Positions 12,215 to 22,872 are shown, numbered from the stretch's first letter. The stretch: DNA of 64,000 bases from Scolanthus callimorphus (GCA_033964015.1 CM066921.1:25835355-25899354), one strand, 5' to 3'. A program made the numbers and translations. The notes: generated from the sequence alone by a model not told the origin.

Positions 12215-12273
12215 ATGTTGGCGACTATCTTTGCTGTGCATTTTTGCGATTCTACTTCTCTGTGAAGTAAACG
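12215..12273 (+). pseudogene. Exon 1, signal peptide, frameshifted (copy 1)
   Basis: The acceptor 'ttgtcccag' ends at 12187 and the ATG is at 12215. The donor GTAAGG starts at 12274. The exon is 59 nt against 58 nt in copy 2, because the T run at about 12240-12245 has one more base. The frame then meets TGA within the hydrophobic segment. In the copy 2 register the 3' part still encodes a Leu-rich stretch ending Cys-Glu-Val-Asn. No alternative ATG restoring the frame is present in the exon. Confidence 0.7.
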
Positions 12274-12298
12274 GTAAGGGCGACAACATGAATGATAT

Positions 12299-12832
12299 TA
12301 CACCACCTCTGTAACTGACCCGACGAAACTAAACCCGACCGAAATTTTGACCACACCCGACGAATTTCGACGAATTTCCCCGATGGACCCGGTGTATTTT
12401 TCCTTCCCCGGTTCGAGTTTGCTTTAAGCCTGGTTTCCATATTGTCTCATCTGTCGTATCTGTCGCATCAGTCGACCGTGAAACAATGGAAGTTAGAATG
12501 TTTCTATTGTTTCACGGTCGACTAATACGACAGATCTTAAGCTTGCTAGAAACTACGTACTTTTAAATCGATATAAAATATCAAAAACAGTAGAGGCTTT
12601 TATGCTTATATAAATGACTGCGCACTCCAAAGGACTGACAACTCAAACAGCACTCATACAGAAGAACTCGTGGGTATTTTTTTTTGGAAAATGGCGTACA
12701 AGAAATTGTAGTCCGTGAAAAAATGAGCTGATCCGACGAAAATTTTCCCACCCGATGACATTTTTTTCCTGAAAACCCGGTTGTGGGAATTTACATTTCG
12801 TCGGGTCTGTTACAGAGGGGTGTGTTATATAG
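12299..12832. mobile_element. MITE in intron 2, present in both gene copies
   Basis: The ends 'cctctgtaactgacccgacg' and the inverse 'cgtcgggtctgttacagagg' bound it. The matching element in copy 2 is 51952-52665, whose ends have diverged. It therefore predates the duplication. The interior includes a hairpin at 12430-12540. Confidence 0.7.
12430..12540. repeat. Hairpin MITE related to 38983-39108
   Basis: The arms 'gtcgaccgtgaaacaatgg' and 'attgtttcacggtcgac' are inverted, flanked by 'tatctgtc' and 'gacagat'. A close relative sits in the leader of the YR retrotransposon. Copy 2 of the gene lacks it here. Confidence 0.75.
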
Positions 12833-13263
12833 TGTCGTTTTTCAATTTTGGGAGAAAAATCCTGCCAGTAGTCCTCCTTTACTAACGTGCTGTCATTGGC
12901 TAATTGTCAGACAGGGGGCGCCACTCAATGTGTCTGGGTTTGTTTTTTAGCATCTATACATTTCTTTCGTTCAAGAAAAATCCATACGATTCCGAAGAAA
13001 ATCTAAATCCAGACTTTTTCTCAAAGAAACACATGCACTCACCACAACCGTTGCGCGACAATTTACTCCAATTGGTGTCTGGATTTTGTTACAAATAAAA
13101 TCCAATTTTTAGCTTCTACATTTCTTTCGTTCAAGAAAATCCAACGATTCAGAAGAAAATCTAAATCCAAATTTTTTCTAAAAGAACACACTCACGAAAG
13201 TAGCGTTTCGGGCATTTACTTCATTACAGAAGGTTGAGTTTATTGGTGTTTTCTGTTTTGCAG

Positions 13264-13308
13264 CACGCCCAAACTTTTGGGAGACACCCGAGTCGGAGTT
13301 TCCGAGAG
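13264..13308 (+). CDS. Exon 2 of copy 1, 45-nt cysteine-free linker
   Basis: It lies between 'ttctgttttgcag' (ending 13263) and a 'GTAAGC' donor at 13309. At phase 1 it encodes 15 residues including NFWET and SEFPR, rich in Glu, Pro and Arg and without cysteine. Copy 2 has the same 45-nt exon with three base differences. It probably belongs to a propeptide, since basic residues follow at the start of exon 3; this is an inference. Confidence 0.7.
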
Positions 13309-13598
13309 GTAAGCAGCCTAGTGTCGTTCTGTGTGGGCTTCCTGTGCTCAGAGATCAACCGTGAGGATGCGCGAGCACTGGGCCGAGCTCACCCGCAGAA
13401 CGCTCGCAACATCAACTTATCCACTTACCCTCACTTATGGATAGTCCATAAGTATTGATAGCACCTCCATATGAATAATACAGAACTCAAGAGCATGGTT
13501 ATTTGACATGCGCAATGTCCCACATGGTTGTAGGTTGCCGTAGTACACTTGTATCGAGCGCTCTGGAACGGTGAAATGGGCGGGGGTTCTGGGGCTGT

Positions 13599-13601
13599 TT
13601 T

Positions 13602-13632
<31 letters not shown>

Positions 13633-13633
13633 G
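13599..13633. repeat. T-run then G-run
   Basis: Twelve T followed by more than 20 G. Frames across it encode Phe/Gly or Pro/Lys runs only. Confidence 0.9.
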
Positions 13634-13665
13634 TTCGGACAATTTTAGAGTGTTCATACATACCA

Positions 13666-15202
13666 GAGTGGATTACCAAGAGTTTCCATATTTACTATGT
13701 ACGCCCGAATCACAGTCAGAAAAGTGTCTATTTTTAGAACTAGGTTCCTCCGCATTCCACAGGTTCCCTTTTTCTCGCCACGCGAAGAGTTGTGAGATCC
13801 AGCCTAATATATAGATTTAGCCACTGGCTAAAAGCGGAGCTCCTGGATACATATTTTTCTGACCATGCTGAGTTGCACCCCCCCCCCCCCCCCCCCTGCT
13901 ATGATGACGTCATCGATGGCGTCATACAACGTGACCAGACAGTTGCACCACCCTTGCCACTAAAACAATTTCACCCAAGTTTGGTTGTCTGTTCATCCCT
14001 TCTCGAAATATATTATTTTTTCTTCTATGATGACGTCATCGATTACGTCATACCACGTGACAAGGCAGTTGCATCCTACCTGCCACTAAGACAACTAACT
14101 TCACCCAAGTTTGGTTGTCTGAGGTTCATCCATTCCCGAGATATCAACCTTTCCCGTTTGATGACGTCATCGATGACGTCATACCACATGACCCTGCAAT
14201 TGCACCCCCCTTGCCACTAAGACAACTTCACCCAAGTTTGGTTGTCTGAGGTTTATCCTTCCCGAGATATCAACCTTTCTCGTTTGATGACGTCACCGAT
14301 GACGTCATACCACGTGACAAGGCATTTGCACCCCCCTTGCCACTAAGACAAACTCACCCAAGTTGGTTGTCTGAGGTTCATCCATTCCCGAGATATCAAC
14401 CTTTTCCCGTTTGATGACGTCATCGATGACGTCATACCACGTGACAAGGCGTTGCACCCCCCCTTGCCACTAGACAACTTCACCCAAGTTTGGTTGTGTC
14501 TGAGGTTTATTCCTTCCCGAGATAACAACCTTTTCTCGTTTGATGACGTCATCGATTACGTCATACCACGTGACAAGGTAGTTGCACCCCCCTTGCCACT
14601 AAGACAACTTCACCCAAGTTTGGTTGTCTGAGGTTTATTCCTTCCCGAGATAACAACTTTCTCGTTTGATGACGTCATCGATGACGTCATACCACGTGAC
14701 AAGGTAGTTGCACCCCCCTTGCCACTAAGACAACTTCACCCAGTTTGGTTGTCTGAGCTTCATCCCTTCCTGAGACATAATTAATAAACAGAGAAGGGTC
14801 TTGGTTTACCTGTGGTGGGGCAGGCACGCACGGACGCCCAGCGATACCATAATGGGAATACCGCTGAACATGAAAAATGAAGTCGATAGTATACCTGAGT
14901 TCTACTTTGAGCTATTGTATTCTTCCTACGCGATACCTATGGTGCTCCGCTCTGCGGCCTTCGGCCGCAAAGGAGCTCCGCTAAAATTACATCACAGATC
15001 ATTCGAAAAACCGAAATATCGCAAAGATATTGTAGGATATTCTCTATTTTTTTGTGTGTTGGTTATACGATGAATTCAGGGGAATCAAGAGGGGATTCGA
15101 ATACTTTCGCCGCGCGAAATTCAAATCTAAAAATAGACACTTTGCTGACTGTGATGTGGACAAATACAGTACGAAAGATTCTAACTCTTGTTAATCTACT
15201 CT
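13666..15202. mobile_element. Inverted-repeat element carrying a nested palindrome array
   Basis: The left end has 'gagtggattaccaagag' and 'cacagtcagaaaagtgtc'. The right end is the imperfect inverse, with 'gacactttgctgactgtg' and 'actcttgttaatctactc'. The empty form of this family, 363 bp long, is at 56382-56744. The element at 13806-14985 is inserted inside this one. It lies in intron 2 of gene copy 1 and is absent from copy 2. Confidence 0.75.
13806..14985. mobile_element. Non-autonomous element with ~125-bp palindrome-bearing units, array 1
   Basis: The left end 'atagatttagccactggct' plus 'aaagcggagctcc' is shared, inverted, with the ends at 33570-33610 and 60035-60073. Inside are about seven units of roughly 125 bp. 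Each has TGACGTCATCGATGACGTCA (or a near form), then CACGTGAC, 'cccccttgccactaagac', 'cacccaagtttggttgtctg' and 'cccgagatatcaacc'. No ORF is credible. Confidence 0.85.
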
Positions 15203-15234
15203 TACATACACATTGCTTCGTTCTCCCCACCAGA

Positions 15235-15420
15235 GCGGGGAGGCTCTGTGACAGCCACTGACGCATGCGCGAGATTTTATACAGAGCCGTTGAGAGAAAG
15301 ATCTTTCTGCGCATGCACCAACGTTCAAAACCAGCCAATCAGCAAAGGCCCTCAAATGGATGTCGCCAGAGAGCCTCCCTGCGGTGAGAACGAGCCGGGA
15401 GCTCTGGGTACGAAAATGAC
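15235..15420 (+). mobile_element. ~180-bp dispersed element, forward copy
   Basis: It contains 'cactgacgcatgcgcgaga', 'cagagccgttgagaga' and 'gcgcatgcaccaacgttc'. The same sequence is inverted at 52683-52848. The flanking 15410-15530 is part of the segmental duplication. Confidence 0.75.
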
Positions 15421-15535
15421 CCCGAATTGGCGAAAACCTACCCGGCCTCAAATCCACTTCGAAACGTCGAAAATTGTCATCTTTTAGCGAGCCAAAGTTA
15501 AGGTTACGGACTACCTCGGGGTAGTTTTTGGTTAA

Positions 15536-16459
15536 CCCTATTCAGACTGGGCTTTTTTTGACCATCTGTGACTGGGCGGGGGGGGGGGGGGGGGGGGGGG
15601 CTAATTCGGCCCCCCTCTATATCTCTGAACCACTGGGCTATAATCATCGAACTTTCACACAATGACCATGAGCCTATACAAAATCACCACACCTATTTTT
15701 TCACGTGGGAGCAAAATGTGACGTCACAGTGACGTCATTCTCATGCTTTATCAATTTTTAAGTAATTTAATTAACTTCCAAAAACTTGGTAGATAATACT
15801 CTAAAAGCCAACTAATTAACATCAGGATAATGTAAATGTAATAATTTGTGACATTAACACATAAATTTCATTATTATTAAACTTGCGTCATAATGACGAC
15901 TTTTGAAAATATTGTCCGCCATCTTGGATCCGCCATCTTGGATTTCATTTAATTTCCATTTGACTCTTCAGATAAATACTCAATGAGAAAAAAGTGGTCA
16001 AAATGTACATAATACTTATCAAAGAAGTGTTTGACATTCAAAAGTTGGATTAAAAGGATGTTGGTGATCCCAAAGCTAGTTTTAGACCATATGTTAAAAT
16101 GAACAAAATCCCCCTACCCCTCCCCCCAAAGATTCTGAGTCAAAATTAATAGCCTATACATATATTACTAATGAGTACAAGCTCCGATAGTCATAAATTG
16201 GGCAATGTGTCCAACATTAAGCTTGAAGTATGAAAAATTAACGTTTTTTCGAGTTTTTGCAAACCATGCATGTCAAAAAGTGGTTGCCATGGAAACTGGG
16301 TCGTTGACACTGACATGTCATGACACTAAAATGTCCCCAGATAAATTTTAGGAAAATTCACGAAGTTTCACCATCATAGCGGCAGTGGTTTTAGAGTATC
16401 AGGATTTTACTGGAGGGGGGCTCGAAAAGCCCCCCCCCCCCCCCCCAGTCTGAATAGGG
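15536..16459. mobile_element. piggyBac-like MITE (TTAA target duplication)
   Basis: CCCTATTCAGACTGGG at the left and its exact inverse CCCAGTCTGAATAGGG at the right are each flanked by TTAA (15532-15535 and 16460-16463). TTAA duplication and CCC-starting ends are piggyBac hallmarks. The 924-bp interior has a G-run and a C-run near the ends and no transposase ORF, so it is non-autonomous. Copy 2 has no such insertion at the corresponding place (about 53230). Confidence 0.85.
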
Positions 16460-17865
16460 TTAAGGTTATTCCCCTGTTTTGCACGGCGCACGCTGTTCTG
16501 CGCATGGACGCGCGATCAATTCGTTCGAAAATGACGCAATCGAGCGTGCGCGCGCAAGCTAAATATCCCCATTTGAGCGAGAAACACCAAGAAAAAGTCA
16601 CTTTTTGGGATATTGCGCGAAAACAAGATTGGGCACCCCCATTTTTTATTTTACCATTTTGATAAGACTATCATTCCCCTGTTATAAAAAAAACGTTTAA
16701 AGAAATTTCCACGACAAGTTTTTGAGCTATCGTCATAAAAAGCCCCAATGAGACACCAAAGACTCTCAAATTATCACGAGCGTGCGCACATTTTCAAGAG
16801 TAGCGTCAACACACATAGAAAATTAAACATTCTACTGTTCGTCCTAGGTAGTGAAGCATCCATAGTTCTGTTTAAACTTGCAAGCGAACTGGATTGCTTC
16901 ATTAGTGAGCGTTTTATATCACAATTTTCTTGTTTCACGTATTCCTTCACAAAGTAGCCCTCAGCCACTAAAAATGGGTATGTTTGCGCCATCACAGTTT
17001 ATAAACGAGCATGGGCACCCCCTCTTTTTATTTCATATTTTCATTCCTTATATACTAAATAGTAAATAGACAAATTAAGAAAAAAATTCTACGACAAGTT
17101 TTATTTCAGGGGAATTACCTTTAAAGGGATAAATTCACGAAAAATGGTCGTATCTTTACAAGTGATACCTAATTTTAAAGTGTATACCCTGGGCTAAACT
17201 TGGATGCATATAATTTCATTTCATTTTACAAAACAAAATGTTTTATGGAGTTCCCTTCCGGTGCATCAGTTCAACTTTTTAGAGTTTCAACCTCGCGAAT
17301 ATTTGCTATTTTCGTTCATTGACCCCACATTAGCGTTGACCAAGATCTGTTCTAAAAAACCGTGTCGGGGATTTCGGAAATTCGATTTTGTTTTGAAGTT
17401 TTGATTTTTAAAGAATATTTTCTATATTTTTTAAATAAAAAGCGTAGCGGAAACACAAAATTGGCTCTAAAATCGGCTCTTTTTAAAATTTCAAAAATCC
17501 CCAACACGGTTTTTTAGAACACATCTACAAGCCCATTGTAAAATGTTTACGTATATAGGTCCCACAGACTAGTGGAAAACGTTCAAAAAAATATCCGAAT
17601 TGTTCGAAAGATGTCTTTTACTACTGAAAACCTGGTATTCTATCATCAAGGAATAATTTGTAACCTAAAAGTGATCTTGGCCTACTCTGGGACCTTATGT
17701 CGCTACGTAGCCTCCTCCGCATGCATCTCTCGAAGAAGAGAGAGAGAAAAAAAAATAATTCGGTTGGGCTTCCTGTGTTACGAGAAACCAGGAAGCCCAA
17801 CCCCTTCATTTCCTTGGAAGCCCAACTGCCACAGAGTTGCCCAGCGGAGGAGGCTAGTCGCCGCG

Positions 17866-18200
17866 AGATGAGGCGAGATAAGGCGAGATAAGGCAAGATA
17901 AGGCGAGATAAGGCGAGATAAGGCGAGATAAGGCGAGATAAGGCGAGATAAGGCGAGATAAGGTGAGATAAGGTGAGATAAGGTGAGATAAGGTGAGATA
18001 AGGTGAGATAAGGTGCGATAAGGTGAGATAAGGTGAGATAAGGTGAGATAAGGCGAGATAAGGCGAGATAAGGCGAGATAAGGTGAGATAAGGTGAGATA
18101 AGGTGAGATAAGGTGAGATAAGGTGAGATAAGGTGAGATAAGGTGAGATGAGGTGAGATAAGGCGAGATAAGGCGAGATAAGATGAGATAAGGCAAGATA
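17866..18200. repeat. 10-bp minisatellite AGATAAGGCG/AGATAAGGTG, copy 1
   Basis: About 33 decamers in intron 2 of gene copy 1. The eighth to tenth bases alternate between GCG and GTG types in blocks. The - strand frames read as a repeated SPYLALSRLI-type decapeptide, which is a repeat artefact. The homologous array is at 54211-54660. Confidence 0.95.
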
Positions 18201-18340
18201 AAGCGTGATAAGGAAAAATTGTGCCAATCGGAGCTGCGAGATAAGCAATAAGGTGAGATGAGGCGAGTGCAAGAGTAGGCCTTCTTGTCTGTATCTAGTA
18301 ATAAAGTAGTTATGGCCAATATTGAATACAGGGCTTCTAG

Positions 18341-18445
18341 AAAACAGAGCCAGAGAAGACAAACCGTGCGATCCAAAAACAGGCGCTAATTGTTGCAAGG
18401 AAGACAAACTGACGACCATAAAAGAATATGGGAAAAACTGTGCAC
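18341..18445 (+). CDS. Exon 3 of copy 1, first cysteine-rich module
   Basis: A 105-nt phase 1-1 exon between 'ggcttctag' and the donor 'GTAAGTAAG' at 18446. It encodes C-x7-CC-x14-C with DPKTGA between the first and second cysteines and basic residues at the start. The copy 2 exon (61497-61601) has the same length and cysteine spacing. Exon 5 has a related C-x8-CC-x11-C layout. I recognise no named domain. Confidence 0.75.
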
Positions 18446-18561
18446 GTAAGTAAGACCCGGTACATCGTGCTTTGCCGTGTAGAATTATTGAACCTAAAAA
18501 TAGCCTATTGGGTCGATCCAAATGCATTAGGATCTACGTCGACTGAAACGTCGTGTCGATT

Positions 18562-18702
18562 CGCCTTTGTCACACGGCAGCCATCTTGGATTTTCTAATA
18601 CAGCGAAACAGGCATGAAAGTGAGGCCAGGCGTGTTAGCTCACCCGCGCATAGTCATTTTTGTAAGAAAAAATCCAAGATGGCTGCTGTGTGACAAAGGC
18701 GA
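18562..18702. mobile_element. 141-bp MITE with ATT target duplication, copy a
   Basis: The CGCCTTTGTCACACGGCAGC end is inverted at the right (GACAAAGGCG), with ATT on both sides. The duplicate at about 61710 shows the unoccupied site ('gccgattgtcgagcc'). A second copy of identical length is at 63773-63913. The short target duplication suggests a PIF/Harbinger-like mover, but this is tentative. Confidence 0.85.
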
Positions 18703-19650
18703 ATTGTCGAGCCTTTCCAAAAAGCCTTCATTTTTTTTCATTTTTGGGTCACCGAATACTCACAACAATGATAATAAAACCACTCCCAAATATGGAATTG
18801 CTCAAACTTGTCAAAGACGGGAAATTTCAGGCAAAATGTGGTCCCCCGCCCTATTGACATTTCAAGTTGTCAATCAATGTGACTTCGTGTTTGGTTTCCT
18901 TCAGTCCCGAGACGCGCTCTTTGGTTGTGTTTTCAACTCAACTGACGGTTTGTAACCTCTCTGGTTAAAATGCTACGCGCGCCAGGTTAAATGAGAGCCC
19001 ACCCTTGCCCTTTTCGCCCTCAAGAGAAGGAAGCCAAACACTAAGGAAAATGGCTAAAGCACGTAACATACGCTGAAAAGAACTTCGATGTATCACCACT
19101 TTCTGATAGCTCACAGTTTTTGGAAATCTGCATTTTCGAATATAATTATCAATTAAAAGAAAGTGTTCTATGGAAGCGGAGTGGTAGCGATTAGAGCTGC
19201 CCTGTTTTTTGGAGATACCGACGCATTTGATGCGTACTTGTGCCATGGAACGTAATTTATAGCTCTGCGGCGCCTTCTTGATTTGCGGATGGGCGAACTA
19301 ACAACGTTGGCTGTAGTAGAGAGTAACTTGCGTGATGTAAATGCACTCGCTCACTGTGGGATCGTGACATGAAACTGTTTGTTGCCTGTCATCCTCTTTC
19401 TTTTGAACGCAGGCTGTGGCATAGACTGCTTACAGCCCTTCTTCGGCGAACGTCCGTAAATCGAGGGAAATGTTTTTTTTTACCCGCGGCGCGCTTCGAC
19501 TTTTTACAGTGTCGAGCAACTGAGGGCTAATGCTATAATTACTTTACAGGGACAGTCTGTAGCGATATTAGTTTCCAGGATTTAGTTCGGCAGGGACATT
19601 CCCGGACGAACTGGGGCAACTGAGGACTAATGCCGATAATTATTTTACAG

Positions 19651-19784
19651 AGGATTTCTGTACTAATTTGTACGAGCAGTGGGCAATAAGCCCGGTGACC
19701 CAAACTATGACGAGGATTACAGTTGCACCGGGAAATACAAAGACTACTGTGTTGGCTCTTGCCCAGAAGTTTACCCGATATGCA
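19651..19784 (+). pseudogene. Exon 4 of copy 1, six-cysteine module with a lesion
   Basis: It lies between 'attattttacag' and the donor GTAAGTAC at 19785. The intact homologue in copy 2 is 138 nt with cysteine spacing x6, x15, x7, x3, x6. Here the exon is 134 nt. Around 19679-19690 a net 4 nt are missing, the second cysteine codon reads TGG, and the frame shifts. The rest, including the 'tgtgttggctcttgccc' core, is still well conserved in the other frame. This points to recent decay or a sequence error. Confidence 0.7.
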
Positions 19785-19964
19785 GTAAGTACCTCATCAG
19801 GAATTAGTTTTCGACAAACTAGCCTAGTAGCGGCTCTAAAAGGAAAGGAAGGGATAATTCAACTTACCGCCTATGCCTGAAACGTTTCTTGATGGCTGAA
19901 CCACACCGTTATTGTTGCTGTTGGTCTTACTGTGTATTTTTCTTCTATCGTTGTCATCTCAAAG

Positions 19965-20072
19965 AGGTGAAAAAACCAGCCGCTAAGAAGAGGTGCGAGA
20001 CAGAGAATCCTGGCATGGCCTGCTGCGAGGATGGGAGAGTGGTCGAGCCGGATCGTACTTGCATGCGCAAAG
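19965..20072 (+). CDS. Exon 5 of copy 1, second CC module
   Basis: The acceptor 'gtcatctcaaag' ends at 19964 and the donor GTAAAA starts at 20073. The exon is 108 nt, phase 1-1. It starts with a Lys/Ala-rich basic stretch and encodes C-x8-CC-x11-C. Its layout resembles exon 3. The counterpart in copy 2 would lie beyond the window. Confidence 0.65.
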
Positions 20073-22016
20073 GTAAAAACCTTTTTGAAGGAGACAAAAG
20101 GGCACAGCGAGCAAGTCTAAGGGTTGCGCTATCGCATCACAGGAATTTAAATTACGAACACGCATTCACAGCAGTAAGATTTAGCGATAAGAACAGCGTC
20201 GACTTGACTAAATTCGGAATTTTGGTACAATATGTTAGATTAGAGCACAGAGCTGAGATTAACAGGAAAGCTTCAGTTACTATTCTTGTCCACATGTTGA
20301 AATTTTGATGTTATAACTCCTCCGCTTTGGCAAGAATTTTCAACGGAACTGCCACGCACTGTTTTGAACCTACGCGCGCCTCTCTGACGAGCCGCGAAGT
20401 TCTGCTGGTCACCTTTTATATGTATAGCACAATAAAACAAAACAGTGTTAAAATCTACATGCGACTTCTATCGAAAAGTCTATAGAACATCTCAATGTAA
20501 TTTTAAAAAATTACAACAACTCTCTCTGTACAGAGCAAATATTTTATTTTTTTATAGCCAACCATCCTGTCTACGGTAGAAGTGCGAATTTGTAAATGAT
20601 ATTATTTCGTCTACTAGCGGCTCGCAAATTTTGAATAATGCTGAAAAACATCCTATTAACGCGCGCCACTGATTCCTCTCCATTGTTGTCACTTATGTGC
20701 AATTTCCCCGAAGCTGCAGTTGACACCCCGAGAAACATTATAAATCTGGTCTCTCACATCTTTTAAATATCAGCCTGTCCTAAATGCTCTCATTTGACCT
20801 AGGTAATGCTCTTAAAGGACGTTCGACAAGCTAAATGCGCATTACGGCGTTTTTGTCAGCGTTGGTGAAGCGATCTCCATCGCGAGTACGTTAGCTCCAT
20901 TTACGACCTGAGTAGTTGATTTTCCAGACGGAAGACGATGTCGAAATCCTCGTCGTTATCAATAGTTTTGCCTTGTCCTTGGCGGTTGATTAGTGAAAAG
21001 TCAGGTCGAAGATTACAAAGCACTATCGAGGGTTTTGGACGTTCTTGTAACCTCTCATCAGGCCTGATCTCCGGCTTATTAACAGTACACTGAATATAAT
21101 TATATAGACTGCTTGCAGCCCCTTCTTTTTTATCCGCGGTGCGCTTCGATTGTTTACAGTGTCTCTCCTGAGAAACTCGATACTTGTAAACAAATCGAAG
21201 CGCGCCGCGGGTAAAAAAAAAACAGTTGCCTGGATTTACGGACGTTCGCCGAAGAAGGGGCTGCAAGCAGTCTAATAATTATATCGCGTTCTCTGGGTGA
21301 ACATTTAGGGAGACATACAAGCAGTTAAACCGGTCACACTAACGAATAATTCAAAATACTGCATGTCGCGGTCATTGACGCGTGAGTTTTCTTTCGCTTG
21401 TTATAAAGTCCAGCCAACCGACACTGGCAGTTTAGCATAAAAATTGGAGCTTAATAAATATATTCTTTTTTCTGCTTGAATATTAATGTCATTCTTCCAA
21501 AATAAGTCCTTGTCGGATGGTTAAAAGTATATTCTCTTTGTTACTGTACATTGTTATGCACTTCGGGCATAAAATGTCCAAGAAAAAATATGGTTCAGTT
21601 TTCATCCCCTTTCCTCGCTGAGTTCATTGAAGCATGCTGGTTAATGTTCTGTCGTGTTATCCGTTTGTGGGAAACTAACATCTGATCCAGATCAAAATTC
21701 AGTCGAAGTCTTGGTGCAGTAAAGTTTGAAGGTGCAAATTCGTATACGAATAGTTTATTACAGCTGTTTTGAGTATTCTGCGAACTCTCGAGATCGATTT
21801 CCAACCGTGAACCGCTTTCTGGCTTCCGTCAATCAAACTTTGAAACTCTTTGGAATACATACAATTCAGTTACTCGCCATCCTAGTGAAATGCCCCAACA
21901 CACAGCAACACACTCGCTATCGCTCGGTCGATACGCCAAAACCTCAGTTTGATATTTCACGTAATGCCCTCACTCTCGGTTAGTAGTAGTTACCAGTGAC
22001 TCTATATTGTTTTCAG
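20073..22016 (+). other. Intron 5 of copy 1
   Basis: It contains a hairpin element (21105-21274). No other coding exon was seen. The exon 5 and exon 6 phases fit directly across it. Confidence 0.5.
21105..21274. mobile_element. Fold-back MITE in intron 5
   Basis: The arms 'agactgcttgcagccccttct' and 'gaagaaggggctgcaagcagtct' are inverted, with the inner 'cgcggtgcgcttcgatt' and 'aatcgaagcgcgccgcg' also paired. A one-armed relative occurs at 19425-19510. Confidence 0.8.
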
Positions 22017-22150
22017 AGCCGTGCACAGACGTACCAGGTGTTTGCGATGACTCAAATCACAAGGCGAGTGCTTGCAACAGCCCGTTCTACCTTGTACGTT
22101 CGTTCGTCCAAAAGATGTGCCCCAAGAAATGTAACTTGTGCCTCCAATAA
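22017..22150 (+). CDS. Exon 6 of copy 1, ShKT-type module and stop
   Basis: The acceptor 'attgttttcag' ends at 22016. The phase 1 frame encodes six cysteines spaced x6, x9, x14, x3, x2 and ends two residues after the last cysteine at TAA (22148-22150). The closing C-x3-C-x2-C and the overall length of about 40 residues match the ShKT fold, known in cnidarian peptides and in nematode and metalloprotease tails. The dyad residues that define channel-blocking toxins cannot be judged from pattern alone. Confidence 0.8.
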
Positions 22151-22289
22151 AGAGAAAAAATAGCCTTCTTTCGATGATCTCCAGATGCACTTGTTTGTTG
22201 GAAATATGCTAAAATTTAAACGCATAAAGACTTTTCAGAAGTATAACTAAGCATTGCACTTACTTGGCACTATAATTGCAAAAAATAAA
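22146..22289 (+). terminator. Candidate polyadenylation signals, gene copy 1
   Basis: AATAAA at 22146-22151 overlaps the stop codon. A second AATAAA lies at 22284-22289 in an A-rich stretch. The downstream one is the likelier working signal, giving a 3' UTR of about 150 nt. Confidence 0.4.
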
Positions 22290-22399
22290 AAAAAAAGAAA
22301 TCGAAATTTAACTAAAGTAAGTAACGTAGAATTCGTACAATGCGCAACGCTTTTAAAAATATAAAGTCAATACTGTATGAAAACTGAGCAAAGAATTGA

Positions 22400-22490
22400 A
22401 ACGAAAAATGGGCATTCAATTGGATGAAAAGATGTTTTTTCTCCTAATTCCTTGTCAATTAATTTTACTTATATAGCGGAGCTCCTCCAT
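22400..22490. repeat. Dispersed repeat, inverted copy of 32225-32310
   Basis: 'aaaatgggcattcaattgga' and 'tgtcaattaattttacttat' are found reverse-complemented at 32225-32310. Confidence 0.65.
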
Positions 22491-22872
22491 ACGTCTAGGC
22501 CTAACTATGGAGTTGATTTTGAAACGTCACACGGGCTTTCTCGCTCATTTCTCACGTCATTGATGGCGCTAAGTCAAACAATTAGCGCGTTGAATCGCCC
22601 CAAAGATAAATGTGTCAAAGTTTGGTTACCATCTTATCATGAGCCGATCCTAATGCAAAATCTCGTCAATAAAACAATATTTTTTGGCCATCTCTCGTCT
22701 GCTCGTAGCCTAAACTATTCTAAATCAAACCGGGAATGTAGAATTGATTTTAACGCCGCGAGTTTCGAGTATTTCATGGTAACAGTTTGTACGGCTCATG
22801 ATAAGAGCAGCATATGTACTAGGCCATAGGTGGTTCCTTCTTGATATATTTTTCTTTTTTTCTGTGAGAAAG

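Larger units (their letters stand above)
7650..19860 (+). repeat. Segmental duplication, copy 1
   Basis: Blocks in the same order and orientation recur at 47755-62730. Examples of matches: 7680-7860 with 47760-48600; 8030-9230 with 48755-50350; 12060-12370 with 51720-52030; 13140-13410 with 52850-53120; 15410-15530 with 53105-53230; 17120-18340 with 53230-54790; 18341-18790 with 61497-61800; 19650-19790 with 62537-62680. The blocks are separated by transposon insertions that differ between the copies. The duplicated unit carries the cysteine-rich gene. Confidence 0.85.
12215..22150 (+). pseudogene. Secreted cysteine-rich protein with C-terminal ShKT-type domain, gene copy 1 (two disabling lesions)
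   Basis: The model has six coding exons: 12215-12273, 13264-13308, 18341-18445, 19651-19784, 19965-20072 and 22017-22150. All junctions are GT-AG, and all introns were ancestrally phase 1. The intended product has a signal peptide, a short cysteine-free linker, three cysteine-rich modules and a final six-cysteine ShKT-type module. It would be secreted. ShKT modules occur in cnidarian channel-blocking peptides and also in many enzymes and extracellular proteins, so toxicity cannot be inferred. Two lesions are visible. One extra T in exon 1 brings an early stop, and a net 4-nt loss in exon 4 removes a cysteine and shifts the frame. Both could instead be assembly errors near homopolymers. Exons 3, 5 and 6 are clean. 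The duplicate is at 50.2-62.7 kb. Confidence 0.7.

Noticed and set aside
17866..18200. CRISPR-like regular array
   Set aside because: The units are contiguous decamers without spacers in an animal intron; it is a minisatellite. The 120-bp arrays also have no unique spacers.
17621..18527. Two - strand ORFs of ~250 codons with a repeated SPYLALSRLI-type decapeptide
   Set aside because: They are the translation of the 10-bp minisatellite, whose three frames all stay open because 10 bp repeats every 30 bp. The same holds for the ORFs at 54152-54787.
22002..22190. - strand ORF
   Set aside because: It is the complement of exon 6. The + strand frame has the six-cysteine pattern and fits the exon phases.
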